Source of the DNA: Eremophila alpestris peregrina
Lineage: Eukaryota; Chordata; Aves; Passeriformes; Alaudidae
Length of the DNA stretch: 64,000 nucleotides
Direction of reading: 5' to 3'
Assembly: GCA_009792885.1 (NCBI GenBank)
Contig: WMCF01000006.1
Span: forward strand, 2,231,746-2,295,745
Shown: piece after piece, positions 39,526 to 52,122 of the stretch
Layout of the letters: every line of letters starts with the position of its first letter
Numbering within the stretch: position 1 is the stretch's first letter
Made by a program: the position numbers and the translations under genes
The notes under the pieces: generated by a model
Databases searched by the model: none
What the model was told of the DNA's origin: nothing
What the model saw: only the letters and a program-made list of their open reading frames with translations

Positions 39526-42500
39526 CTATAATTTCCATACTGTTATAATTCCCATTAGAATGTGAATATAACTTCTCAGTCTCCCTTTAATTTTACCCCC
39601 AGCCATCTTTCCATAATGAGTTTTTGTACCAACTGCTACAATCTTTGTTTATATTTGTATTGAGCAAGTTTTCTGCTGAACTCAGTAAACAATAGATTTT
39701 TAATACTAGTCAGAGAGTTGGGACTTTGTACATATATATAGTTTTATAAGTATATTGATTGTTTTCTACCTCAATGATATAAATTTATGCCTACACTGAA
39801 GTCCTTAACTTCAGTTTAATCCATCAACAAAAAGTGCAATAACATGACCAAGAAAGTTCTTAAATCCTTCTTTTAAGAGAACTTTCTTGTGAAAAATGTG
39901 TAAAATGTAAAGTAATAATGTAACCTATTAAAATGTTTCAGAAGGAAAAAAAAATATCTTTAGACTGCGTCTGACATTATTTTATGAGGCAATATCTTCA
40001 AAGTAAACTTGATGAACAAGAAAATTTGAAGATGACACTCCTTGTAAAAGAAAATGCTATAAACATCACTATTGTGGTAAAAAAAAAATCAGTTTACTTT
40101 TATGGGTCACAAAACATGAAATAATTTAGCTCATCTCAGCACATAATATATGAAATGATTTATTAATATTCATCTATGCAGTTGTATATTTCATTTTTAC
40201 TAAACTAGTTACTACATTTTAAGGTTTTATGATGAATCCTATGTCAACATAGTATTAATAAAATACTTTTTCACTCTATTGCATGAGAGCCATAAAACAG
40301 ATACGTGAAAATGTTTTGCTGTTACTTCACACCAAAGAGGAGTCTGTAAAAATTGCTAGTGTTACAGTGTTTACAAATAAATTATGATCTACAGTTAACT
40401 GAAACTGAGCCTTTAATGTCCTTTTATTTCGTAATTAGGTTTCATTAGAGAGATGGATTTAAAACATTACCTAGCAATACTCACAAAAAATATTTTTTCG
40501 TTATATAAAAGGTGTCATTTGGCTGGGGACTAGACTTCTCTTTTTGCTCATCAATGAAGAGCAGAAGGAAAATTGAAAGTATAACATTCCTAGAACACCC
40601 CTGCCCAGATGGCTAAGTTGTGCTCTATGTTTTTCCTTGGGAAATGTGCGATTATTTCCTTGGGACACATTGAATTCTCACCCTCTTAACTGAGGCAGTA
40701 CATGGGAAAGTCATCATCAAGTCCAGTTACACCAGAGAGAACAATGTTATATCTGTTGCTTTCCCATACTAAAAAAAATTTCTGTGTTGGACTTATCAGA
40801 GTACAGAAAATCCTGAACAATCAGAAAAATCAGTTTTGGTATAGAGTCCACATCAATGTTTTTAACAGGTATTCTTGTTCACTGAATAGAAAATGAACGT
40901 TTCCCTGCTTGATGTTTTGAATACGTTTTCTTTGTAACGTGTTGTGAGTTGCATAGGCCACAAATCTACTACTCTGTCTAGAATGTTATGGAAAACAACC
41001 CAGTTCCTGTGGGACAATAAGAAGCAGAGTTTTTGTCCACTTACTTACTGTACCACTTGACAGAAATTAAAAAAAAAATTGCCATCTTTTTGTAAAAAAT
41101 GACATCAAAACAAAAAACAAAGCAAAACCAAACAGAAACCAAATTTTTAATAAAAAAAAAATAGGATTTAACAGTGTTAGACAATCACAATAATCTGTTT
41201 GCTATAGAAGATTGTAACAAAGTCTTCAAAGGCATTACAAGGTTATATGTGTAAGAGACAACTGATGACAGACATGACGAAAAACAAAACTAACAAAAAT
41301 TTCACAGTGGCAGATTAAATGCAAAGAATAAATTTGAAAATAACTCTATTAATTAGTCCAATTAACTACCTTTGAGTGAAGCAATTTTAAGAAAATCTGA
41401 AATGTTCCCTAATGACTACATTTGTTTAAGCTCTATTAAAATTATTCAGCAATGAGTAGGGTTTTGATTACAAGCATACAGGCCACAGTTTTGATTAAAA
41501 ATTGATTGTGCTGGATATCCACTACATAGTGCATCATTTATTAACTGTTCCATCTGAGATCATCTTACACATTCTAGGTAAATCAAATGTCCATCATACT
41601 TTAATATATATTTGCACACTATCTATTGAATATTTTTATATATATTATTGTCACAGATTTTTATTTTCTAGAACTTTCCTCAGTTCATTGGTAAAGGTAA
41701 CCATGCACTTAACAGTGTATGCCTCTGTGTTCAAATACACTAACACCTGTTTAAACATACATAAACAGGAGGAATTCTTATTAAGACATATGACCAGAAA
41801 ATTCATATCTTCTAGGAATGAAAGTTCCAAACTTTAAAAGAGAAGCTTTTAATAATATGATACCAGCTTTTAATTCTGTAAAACAGAAAAATAGGGCTAT
41901 TAATTCAAGTAAAGACCAAAATGAAGATTTCAGAAATGACAATAAATTGTTGTCCATGACTAGCTAAAATTTGACAGAATGGTGGTATGAGCTACCAGAG
42001 CAGAATGAACTTTAGAGTTCCAAATGCATTATTCAGTGTAGCAGTTAGGTTTACCTAGGCATTTTGTACGTGTACAGAAGATCACAGGAGCTCTGGGTAC
42101 ATTAGTATGGAAATGAGTAAAGTTAGCCTGACCCAATGTCTTGTCTAATTTACCTTTTCCAAGCCTGCAGCTTGGTTATCTGCAACCTCTGTTGCACTGT
42201 GTCATGAAGTCTCAACATATACTCTGAACTATCTCCTACAAGATACTGCACTGTAGACAACAAAAACTAGCAACCAGTTAGTCACAAAGCCATGCACTGG
42301 CTTCAGCTGTAGGTAAGAATTTTTTCATTGAAGTCACTGTGCAATGAATATTCTGGAGAAAACAGCAGTTGAAACAGCAGATAAAAAACAGTTGATACTT
42401 TATGGAGATCAAAATTAAGTTTAGTAGCCTGGTATAGTGCACTACTCAATGCAGTGCCGAAGAAAATTCTAGGGAAGCATTCCGTGGTATGACTAATATC

Positions 42501-43377
42501 TATTTCATGAATAGGATTTTTTTCTTCAGGATCAAATAGTTAAATACAGTAGGGATACACAAGTTTGGAAAAGAGGATACATTAAATCTGAACTTCAAAG
42601 CAGAAAAATTCCTTTGCTTGAGTCCTTTACTGATTCTGCATGTTTTGTAAAGAAGACCAGGTGTCTTATTTATTTATGTATTCTTTATATAAGAAGGTGT
42701 TGATTCCACCTTATTTAGTCTTAGGTATGTGAGAACTCCAAGTTCCAGGCTTCTTTATTCCTTTTTTTTTCTTAACAGGAAAGAAACCACACTGAAATAT
42801 GACATTCAGTGTGAACCTTTATGCAATAATTTGATAAATATTTCATTTTTTCTGATTATTTACTAAATTCAGACTTCTGTAAGACTATATTCTCAGTGGT
42901 TCTTGTCTAAAATCATTAGTATAAGGGATAGGTCTAGTGTTTGCCTATTTAAAGAATACAGAGCATCCATCCACTTTGTGATTTTTCTCATTTGTACAAA
43001 ACTTCAAAGTTGTTAATATTGACTAAACCAAAGAGACAAACTCACAGTCAGTCCTCACAGCTGATTTATTTATGTAAGCCTCAATGAGTTCCATAAAAGT
43101 AGTGGGTTTTAATTAATTATTTCAAGTTTAAAAAAAAAAAGTAGGAGAAAACCACAAAGTAGCACTCTCTATTTTTACTTTCAGAAAGCTTTTAGTCTGT
43201 GTCTGCTAGCATGTGGTTCATGGACTATAATTTCGGTGCTGCTCTGTGAATACTAAAACGATAAACAGCAGACTAAGACAGAACAATTTGGTTGTTCACT
43301 GTGTGTTACTTTCAGATGCTCTTGAGCAAAATCTGGGGACCAAAGTCTGCTGGCACATTGTCTCTGATTTGGCCAGT

Positions 43378-43579
43378 AGAGAAATTCTTTACTGTGAGGA
43401 TGGTGAGACACTGGCAGAGGCTGTCCAGAGAGGATATGGTACCCAATCCTTGTACATGTTCGAGACCAGGGTCTCTGAACAGCTTGGTCTAGTGAAAGGG
43501 GGGTGGCAGGGAGGTTGGAACTAGATGATCTTTGAGATCTCTTTCAAGCCAAGCCATGGTGTGTTCTTATGATTCTGTA
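43378..43579 (+). mobile_element. CR1 LINE 3'-end fragment
   Basis: The plus strand reads 'gaaattctttactgtgagga', 'tggtgagacactggcagagg', 'ctgtccagagagg', 'acagcttggtctagtgaaag', 'gggaggttggaactagatga', 'tctttgagatctctttcaag' and ends TTCTTATGATTCTGTAA, the CR1 octamer tail. Translation across the start gives KFFTVRMVRHWQRL, the characteristic coding-like segment at the ORF2/3' UTR junction. The copy is plus-oriented, about 200 bp and 5'-truncated. Confidence 0.92.
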
Positions 43580-44539
43580 ATTCAAGGAACTGATCTGTGT
43601 ATTGTACAAAGTCATAAAATGGAGTGGCTGAGTTGTCCTATCAGTTAACAACCTGATACTTGATGATTGTGCAGAAGGACAAAAATACCCTTTAATATAA
43701 TCTCCTCATGTTCTCTTTCAGATACTTACTGAGCATATTTTGAAACCTCTTCTTAATAGACTCAATTTAATTAGCCTCCTATTGGCTTAATTTTTCTTTT
43801 CCTATTTAAATACTGTATTATAAGCACATTTGTAAATCACACTGTTCTTAGGCCCAAACATTTCATTTAATGAATGATTGCTTATATACTGTAACAATTA
43901 CCCAAGCAAATTAATGTCTTTGAATAAGGATGGCACTTAGTGATGGTTTAGTTCTCTAAATTCCTGCATTTATACTGCAGTTAAACAGGATCTGTCACTG
44001 CATAGTACTAATAACAAATTAACTCCCACACCATGGAGAAATAACAACCTATCAATGTTATTCTCCCCCTATAAATTACTCCAAAACAAATGATCTCCTT
44101 GGGCAGATTGTTACATAAGAGTTATTTTGTTAAGATCTTGAGGGAGAAAAAAAGTGTAAAGAAAAAGGAAATTATGATACTCATCCTAACAGTAAGGCAT
44201 TGTCATTTTCTGAGGCAAAAATACATAAGTTCAGAGCTGCATTTTTCTTCAAACTATTCCAAACCCTCTTGCACAATTACATCAGAAGTGGATTATGTGA
44301 AGTAATTCTGTTGGGCCAAAATAGGATTAGCAGGGTGATCATATAACCTTCTGTAAGTCTGATTTACTTAGGGAACTTTATATTTTCCACAAGGGTGGTC
44401 ATGGGTAATTTGTCATCATAGTAAATCCTGTAAGAGCTACACTTGGTAATGTTCCCTTACTCCAGGGCAGATGGTGAGGGAAGCTTTCGAGAAGCATGGC
44501 ACACATCAGTAAAAGGTGGCTAAACAAGGAACAGATTTC

Positions 44540-45089
44540 TGTTGTTGTTTAAAACCAGCTAAAAATTAAGCTCCAAGCAGCCACTTCACTTCCCCTCTCC
44601 CTCTCCAGTGAAAAAGAGACGAAAAGGCAGAGATTATGGGTTGAGGTAACAATTCACTGGAGAAAAGAGCATAAGATAAGGAAAACAAACAGTAACAGCA
44701 ACAGTACTAATGACAAGAGCGTATGAAAGAGGGTGATTGCATAAAAAAAAAGAAAAAATGCTTACAGAGGTCCAAATGACCCAGTGTTACCATGGCCAGT
44801 AACATGCAGCTTCCCAAGACAAAGGAGAAAGTGGCAGGCACTGCCACAGTTGCATTTTTTTCCTTGAGCCTGAGCCAATGAAAAACAATGGCAGACAAAC
44901 ACTCCCAAGCTCGACCATCCATGCCACCCCACCCTATCATTCTTCTACTGTTGTTCTCTCCAGTAAAAAGGAGAAAAAGCAGCCATATTTCTGCTGCAGA
45001 GTTTGTTTAATATTCCATCCAAAGCCATTACCCCCAAGGACAATGTGCCTGGTGTAAAATAACAACCTAAATGTACCCAGATGCCTGCA
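44540..45089 (-). mobile_element. Possible solo LTR or other interspersed repeat (uncertain)
   Basis: The segment starts TGTTGTTG and ends CCTGCA on the plus strand, with GATTTC before it (44534-44539) and GATTCC after it (45090-45095). This would be a 6-bp target duplication with one mismatch. Its moderately complex sequence and minus-strand open frame (44707-44940) give an impression of a dispersed avian repeat. I find no TATA box or AATAAA in either orientation, and an imperfect 6-mer match can arise by chance. Confidence 0.3.
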
Positions 45090-48000
45090 GATTCCACCTC
45101 CATCAAGGAAGCTCAAAAAATGAACTGTGTCTGAGCAGAAACTAGGATATATCTCTCCATTTTTGCACTCTTAAAAGGAGAAACACTCAGATAAATAATG
45201 TAGAATTTTTTAATTGCACAGCTGGACCATTAGGATCCAACCAGAGTCTGAAATCTGCATTTTTCCAAATTCCAAAAGCATTCAGACTTGGGGGTTTGGT
45301 TGAAGGTCTATTAATTAAGATCCATAGTAAACTTTGCAGCCCCACAACATTTCAATGAAACAGAGTACAACTTTCTGTATAAGAGAACTTTTTTTTAATA
45401 CATTGTGCAGTTATTCAGCCAGCTTAAGATTTCTGTGGTTCTTATTGATTGGTTTTATTAATTTTTTTACTGGGATGTTTTTCTTTAGAGAAGTTACATG
45501 CTAACTCTTGGGTTATTTAACACTTTGTGGACCTGCTCCAAAAATTTGATGATACTAGACATTATTCTGAAAATAATTAAAGTAAAAGGGGGAAAGGAAA
45601 TAATCTTTGGGAAAATCAGTCTTCACACATACTTCTATCACATTTTACAAGTTGTTCATAATAGCTGTTAGTAAGCTGACAGCTACAATTAAAAGTGGGA
45701 ATGAGAAATATAGCATTAGAGATGACCCCAAATTTTTTAAAAAAATCTGTGGAAATATTTCTCTACCTGGTGGCAACAGCTTCTATAAATAAGAGCACCT
45801 TATGCTCTGGACTATGCAATGCAGAGTAGAGGCTTCAAAGATAGATGCCATATTATTAATTTATGTGCTTATTTCATCACCATTTCATAGGATACAGGAC
45901 ATTACAGAATTTGGCCTTTTTGTTCTATGGAACGCAGATAATGCTTTAAGTGCTGAGAACACTATAGCAACAGTTTTTACAGTAATAATTTAGAACTGTA
46001 TATTACTGGATTAAATGCACAAATTGCCATGCTTTTCTATAGTGCTTAGGAATTTTAAAGTCCTAAAATTAGGATTAAAAATCCTTATTTTTACAGTCCA
46101 CTAATATTTAGTTTCAAGTGATTTGTATGCTAAAATACATCTGTGTACAAAAAATACTGAAAACTATTTCAGTAAAATGTCTTAACTAGGCCACCCAGGA
46201 AACCTTAATTATAACTCTTAGTTCCACCAATTAACATTTTAAATTAACTTTTAGATCTCTCTACCTATTTTATGTGGTTCAAATTAAAGCATCCCTTAAA
46301 AGATTTTTTTGTTCACTGTCTTTATACATTTGTGTTTGTCTGTATGCTTGTGTCACCTGTGTTCCATAATAACATGCATCATTTAATCTCAAAAGTGCAA
46401 GCAAATCAAGCAGAGACCAAACAAAGCAAACAGAATCACTTACTAGGAAAAGTGCATGTTAAAGATACAGTAATGAAATTCAATAACCAAAAAACCCCAA
46501 CAAACCCACATCCAAACAAACAAAGAAAACAAAGGCTCATTGATAACATTAAATGATTTTGATGCTCTCAGTGCAGTTCTAGTGAAAGCACATTGCAAGT
46601 TCAATCCTTTGCTGATGCTAGGGAATTAGATTGATCTTCATTTGTTGAGTTTCTGACACTGGAATTTTAAAGGAGCTGATCAGATCATGGATCTTCACCC
46701 CTATTAAGACACAATTTCTGGGAAAGGTTCTCAGTGCCATCTTGCCAGAAGTGGTACAGCTATTTCGTTTTGCTGCAGACATTAAACCAATAATTCTACA
46801 GTATTAAAACTGGTGTCACATGATGTTCAAATCATTAAATATCCTAAATAAAAAAAACCTCAACTGTTAAACCAAATTACGTACCTACTCTCCATGACAA
46901 TCCTGAAACTCTGTTCTAGGGGTTTTCTTATTGGCGTGATAATCGTAATCCAGCTGTATTAGTACCTAAAATTAATTTAACTAGTCTTCAGAGCATGAAA
47001 AAAATACTGTATTGAACTATTCACCAATTTTTTAAAAGAACAGTATAAACAGCACATATGTTCAGTATAGCAGTCAGATAGCAATACAGTCTTATTTCTC
47101 TATTCCCAGATAACAGGAGGCCTTAATGAAAACACATACTACCAGGTGTTAAATATATTCATTTACTACTCTAAGATGGCTCATAATCACATTACAACCA
47201 TCTATTTATTCACATCTCTATTTATTTAAATTTTCTTATATCACAAGAGATAAAACAGGTAGAAAATAACAAGAAGTTGCACTGTTTATAAAGTATTATT
47301 CTTGAATTATCCATGAAGAGTAGGATTTTCAAAATTCTGTGATTGTTATCCTACCCTTTTTTTTGTTTCTACATTTCAATTTAAGTAAAGATGTCTTTTA
47401 AGAAGTTAAAAAAAAAAACAAACCTTTGGCTTCTGGTAAGGGGTAATTTTGTAATTATTCAGTTATATAGACTTTTTCACACAATCTGTCAGGATGCACT
47501 TAACCTGTGCTTTGAGATGTGTATAAAAAAGTAAGTGTAATACCCAGATGTTATTGGATGACCAAGTATAGCCTTAGAGTTCCAAGGTGAATATAAGGGT
47601 GTTCAGTCTGAGTTCACTGGGGGCTGAGTTCTGCAAGTGAATTACAGTGGTTATAAGCCCCTAGAATTGCCAAGGCATGTGCAATATAATGGGTGTAATT
47701 GATGGATGTAGTTCCTTGCAGAGGTAATTATTGGATTACAATCTAGAAGCACAGGAAAGAGTTGTTTTTCTATATGATACTGGGGAATTGAATTCTGCTC
47801 CAGTGCTCTCGTTCTGCTAACAACTGTAGCAAGGAAGCAACTGAACACTGTAGCAATTGGTTATGAGTAATACCAAACTGGTGCTTTTCACTGATAAAAT
47901 ATTGTTAACATATGCAAAAGACAGACACGGTTACTGTCACAGGCAGCTTCTTGTATGGTCAGAAGCACTTTATGAGAAGTCGTCAATAGAAATTTGAGGA

Positions 48001-48206
48001 TTTTGTTATAAGCTACCTATTGATCAGTTAAAGAACAAGGTAATGCAATTGTTCTTCTGAGCAGCACAAACATCATCAGTAACTGGCAAATCAAGAGTTT
48101 CTACTGTTAAAATATTAAACAGCCTGTTGCCATATATTTAGCAAGATCCAATTCTCCTCTAATCATCTGGTTTTAAGCGTCTCTTTTATTACTGACATTT
48201 TCTTGG

Positions 48207-48240
48207 GTTTTTTTTTTGTTTGTTTGTTTGTTTGTTTTTT
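48207..48240 (+). repeat. T run followed by (TTTG)n
   Basis: A T-rich run leads into four or five TTTG units and another T run. It is a simple repeat prone to length change. Confidence 0.9.
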
Positions 48241-49687
48241 ACTGTCTTTTCATCTAAATGTGAAAATAGAAATATTCCAGACTAAACATGTAAAAATTAG
48301 GCAGAAAGCCAATGGTCTCTGTGAAACTTGTGGGGAACCCACTGGTTCTATGATGCATGTTCAAAACATCAAGCTGAGACAGAAAAGGATTACTGTTCTG
48401 ACTTGGGAAATAAGAAATTAATTGCTCAAAGGGGAATAATAAGTATTACTGGCCATGATTATTTATGTCACAATGGTTCAATTTTGTTGATATTATTATC
48501 AATTAATACTAAACATGAAAAAATTCGGCAGGCTTCACATGCCTTACACTATACTCTCTTTTTAGACTCAGAATCTAGGTTTTCTTATCAGTACTTGTTT
48601 TGCCCTTAGAATTTTTCATGTCAAAATGTAATTACGTGCATAGGTTACACATATACATCATGTGTAGTTTCTTTTTTATGTCATATGCATTAAACATTTT
48701 CATCCTTTTTACTATTCTGCTCATTTCTAATGGAAAAAAAAAAGATTAAAATTTCAGCTATATTTTTAATTCTGGGCGAAAGGAGAAGTCAACAGCAAGG
48801 TTTTAGAACTCTGCAGCAGGAGATCAAAAGCTCTTTAAAGAGTATCACCTAAGAGAGAATTTACTCTGAAGGCAAGATAGTACTCTAAATTTCATGAGGG
48901 TTTGGCTGGTGTGTCAATCAGACATGGCAATAGTTTAGAAATTATCTACTCCCTAAAGGGGAAACTAGTTAAAAATCCAAAGATACAGAAAGGTTTAGGG
49001 AAAAAAATCTGTCTTGAGAGAGTGAGAGTGTCAGCAGTAATAGGGAAAGCAGAGAAGACCTACAGGCTCTACAGCTATCTGGGAGCCGAGAAGCAGAACT
49101 TTCCCACAAGCGAGGGAGAGCCAGGAGCTGTTAGTGACCCTGGCATGGGCGGGGGCCCCACTGATGGGACACAGTCACACAGCAGCAAAGGAAGGCTTGT
49201 GTGGCAATATGTTGTGCTGGTTGTCCTTTAATTATCTATCAAAGGGAATTGGAGCCAGAATGGACCAAGGAAGCCTGCTAAGTGCAGCAGTAGACAGGAC
49301 CAGAGATGAGGATAACTAGAGCATGGCTCAAGACAAGTCTGCCAAGGCCTACACTGATATGGGGGCCCTGATCCCATGACTCAAAGGCCAGGACCATGAA
49401 GTCCTGTTAGTGCCCTCAGGGTCCCTACAGCAGCAGCTGCAGAATTTCCTTGGCAGGGGCACGTATTTGGAAGAATTTTTTTACATATTTTTTCTGTAGT
49501 TTCCATTTGGTTCCTTTTATTTTTGCAATTAAGAGCATTTCAGTGCATTGAGAAGAATTATGAAGAGTATGTATTATGAAGTTCCAGAAACTCTTCATAG
49601 ATTCCTATACTTTATCATAGACTTCCAGCTCTGAGCTATCTAGAGTTTCAGCAGAAGTGTTACTGTCATGGCACTCAAACCATATCC

Positions 49688-49985
49688 CAGAATCAAAGAA
49701 TCACAGAATGGCTGAGGTGGGAAGAGGACTTAGGAGGTCACCTTGTCCTCAACACTCCTGCTCAAGAAAGACCACCTAGAGCTGGTTGTCCAGGACTAGG
49801 TCCAGATAACTTTTGAAGGTCTCCAAGGACAGAGACTCTATACCTTTCCTTTGCACCCTAACATAAAATATTTGTAAATATTGATCAGATTCCAAATGAA
49901 CCTTCTCTTCTCCAGGCTCTCCTAGTCCTTTCCCTTAGATCTTCCCTCATAGGGGAGAGGTCTCCAGCTCTGCAGTCCCCAGTAT
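49688..49985 (-). mobile_element. CR1 LINE 3' region (left part of CR1 cluster)
   Basis: The plus strand starts CAGAATCAAAGAATCACAGAATG, the reverse-complement octamer tail, and continues 'gctgaggtgggaagaggact', 'taggaggtcaccttgtcctc', 'tgctcaagaaagaccacct', 'ccttctcttctccaggctct' and 'cataggggagaggtctccag', which is the end of ORF2 in reverse. The element lies on the minus strand and stops at about 49985, where plus-strand CR1 sequence begins. Confidence 0.9.
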
Positions 49986-50467
49986 GGGGGAGACACAGAC
50001 CTTTTGGAACAGGTCCATCATCAAAGGAATGGAACCTCTCCTATGAGCAAAGGCTGACAGAATTAGGATTACTCTGCCTGGAGAAGAGAAGGTTCCAGTA
50101 AGGCCTTATTGAGGTTTTTTTGATATTTAAAGGGGGCTTATAAGAAAGGTGGAGGCAGACTAGCAGGGTCTGTAGTGATTGGACAAGGCACAAGAGTTTG
50201 CACAAGGGATAAAGGAGTGTTGATTCAGACAAGACATAAGAAAAAAATGTTCAGGGAAGGTGGTGAAACCCTGCTAAAAATTGTTCAGTGAAGCTGTAGA
50301 TGACTCACCCCTGGACAGGGTTTTGAGCTACTCGATCTAGTCAAGGTTCTCTGTGATCATTGCAAGGGTGTTGAAATAGATTACTTTTAAATCTCCCTTT
50401 CATCCCAAACCATTCTGTGATTCTGTGATTCTGTGATTCTGTGATTCTGTGATTCTGTGATTCTGTG
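49986..50467 (+). mobile_element. CR1 LINE 3' region with seven tandem octamers
   Basis: The plus strand begins near 'cagaccttttggaacaggtc' and 'acctctcctatgagcaaagg' (end of ORF2), followed by 'ctgcctggagaagagaaggt', 'gggggcttataagaaaggtg', the 3' UTR, and 'catcccaaaccattctgtga'. It closes with seven exact copies of ATTCTGTG at 50412-50467. The element is 5'-truncated to about 480 bp. Its tail is the best preserved in the window, which suggests it is younger than the minus-strand CR1 on both sides. Confidence 0.93.
50412..50467 (+). repeat. (ATTCTGTG)7, CR1 terminal octamer array
   Basis: Seven perfect tandem copies of the 8-mer that ends avian CR1 elements. CR1 uses such short repeats in place of a poly(A) tail. 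Confidence 0.97.
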
Positions 50468-51640
50468 TTCCTGCTAAGGTCTTTATGGATGACATAATGA
50501 CTTTCTGGTGTATCAGTGACTCCTCATTTTGTGCAACCTGCAGATTTGCTGAAGGCACATCGTCATACAAATCATTAATGAAGGTGTTAAACATGACTTG
50601 AGCTAGTATTTTCCCCTGGGGTACAAGTGCAGTTACTGACCTCCAACCAGACTTCACACTGCTGACTGACACTCTCCAGGTCCAGCCACTGAGGCAGCTT
50701 TCAATTCACCTCACTCTCTTCTCATTCAGCCCACAAATCACAAGCTTGCTTCTGAGGCTCTTACAGGAGACACTGTTTACCTTCCTGAAAACTGGGTAGG
50801 TAATATTACTGCTTCCTGCTCCTCTACTAAGCCAGGAGTGATGTTTGCTTTCCTCCAGACTTCAGGGACTTGTCCCAGTCCCACTGGTCTATGAAAGTTT
50901 GTTAATAATGGTTAGGCAATTTCTATGTAACACACCTGCCAGACCCCTCAGCACTCACGGGTGCATTGCATCATAGCCTCTGGGTTTATGCCTGTACAGT
51001 TCACTTGAGTGATCCTTTGGCACCAGGGGTGTATCATCCTTGCTCCAGACTTTTCCCCTGGTCTCCGGGTCCTCAGGATTCTGGAAGTGGTTCTTACAAA
51101 ACTGAACTGAAAAGGACACCTCAGCATTTTCTGTCATTTTAACAGGGTATCTTGTTCAGCAGTGCACCAACATTTTCCCTCATCTAAGTTTGTTATTTAC
51201 ATCCTTACAGAAGCATTTTCTTCCTTCATCATCTTCTCTGATATTCTGCTCAGTGTGGACTATAACTTCCCTAAGCATGTCTCTGCGTTGAGTGTCTATA
51301 TTCCAAGTTAGCTCTACCTACCTCTACCATTTTCTAGTCTAAGTTTTGCCAGAAAATCCTATTTTTTCTTTGTCAGTCATCTGCAGTTTTTGTCTGACCT
51401 CTTGGTTGTTGGGATCAATTGCTCGTTACCTGGAGGAAGTGATCCTTGAATATCAAAGAGTTTCGTTGTATCCCTGTTCCCTCCAGAGCCTTATGCCATA
51501 AAACCTTTTCAAGAAGATCTCTGAAGGGAACCAAGTAAGTTCTTCTGAAGTCTAACACTGAGATCTTGCTTTTTGCCCTTCTCCATCACCCCAGGATTCT
51601 GAACTCCACCATCTCATGGTTGCTATAACCTGGGACAGAA
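50468..51640 (-). pseudogene. Degenerate CR1 ORF2 (reverse transcriptase) remnant
   Basis: The minus strand retains the order of CR1 reverse-transcriptase blocks in broken frames. A frame at 50955-51137 ends RGYDAMHP, the fossil of the fingers-domain 'GPDGIHPRVL'-type block. About 120 codons downstream, a frame at 50400-50672 reads WRSVTALVPQGKILAQVMFNTFINDL, which contains the VPQG motif (50613-50624) and the following FINDL block of non-LTR reverse transcriptases. The plus strand also shows reverse-complement CR1 phrases such as 'tctgaactccaccatctcat' near 51600. The expected catalytic YADD/FADD block is not intact and stop codons and frameshifts are frequent, so this is a dead element. In the CR1 coordinate system roughly 400 bp are missing between this piece and the minus-strand 3' region at 49688-49985. 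Confidence 0.8.
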
Positions 51641-51870
51641 AGGCATATGGTCAAAGTGAGGTTTGAGAGACCAGGGAGGGTTTTTAATTGACCAAACCAC
51701 GTGGCTAGTATAACAACAGACAAGTTTTGACGTACTGGAAAAGCTCTGTATGGAGCAGAAAATTAGTTCACACATTTGGCCTACAATTAACAAGGGAAGA
51801 AACTAATTATGTTCTAATCCCAATCTGCAGTATGTGTCATATATGTAAAAGCTTGGGGCTTTTTCCATTG

Positions 51871-52122
51871 TCTTTTTTGGTTTTGGTTTGGTTGTTTGGG
51901 TTTTGTATTTTGTTTTTTGGTGACTAGTTCTGGTTGGGCTTTTCTTTGCTAAATGATTTTTTGTTTGTTTGGGTTGTTTTTTTGTTTTTCTTGGTTGTTT
52001 TTGTGGGGGAGGTTTTGTGGCTTACGTTTGGTTAGTTTTTTGGATATTTTTGTGGGGTCGTTCGGTTGTTGTGTAGGTTTGGGGGTTTTTTTAGGTGACA
52101 AAATACTTTTTTTTTTGTTTTG
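51871..52122 (+). repeat. G/T-rich low-complexity tract
   Basis: About 250 bases composed almost entirely of T and G in irregular order, similar to 10775-10910 and 25421-25617. The open frame at 51953-52246 covers part of it and is an artefact of the biased composition. Confidence 0.88.

Larger units (their letters stand above)
36256..43377. other. Non-coding DNA, no gene recognised
   Basis: No recognised gene. Local content: a near-perfect 20-bp tandem duplication at 36904-36942, an (AATA)n microsatellite at 37299-37321, a GC-rich block at 39235-39525 that holds the end of the longest open frame in the window (39083-39565), and otherwise AT-rich single-copy-looking sequence with short A runs. 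Confidence 0.55.
43580..49687. other. AT-rich non-coding DNA, no gene recognised
   Basis: No recognised gene. A possible LTR lies at 44540-45089. A (TTTG)n stretch lies at 48211-48240. A GC-richer patch at about 49075-49445 contains GGGGGCCCC-type strings and part of a 109-codon frame (48902-49231) without recognisable motifs; it could be an old repeat. Confidence 0.55.

Noticed and set aside
43246..43524. 92-codon open frame
   Set aside because: Most of it is CR1 3' region read in frame (KFFTVRMVRHWQRL-type segment), not a host gene.
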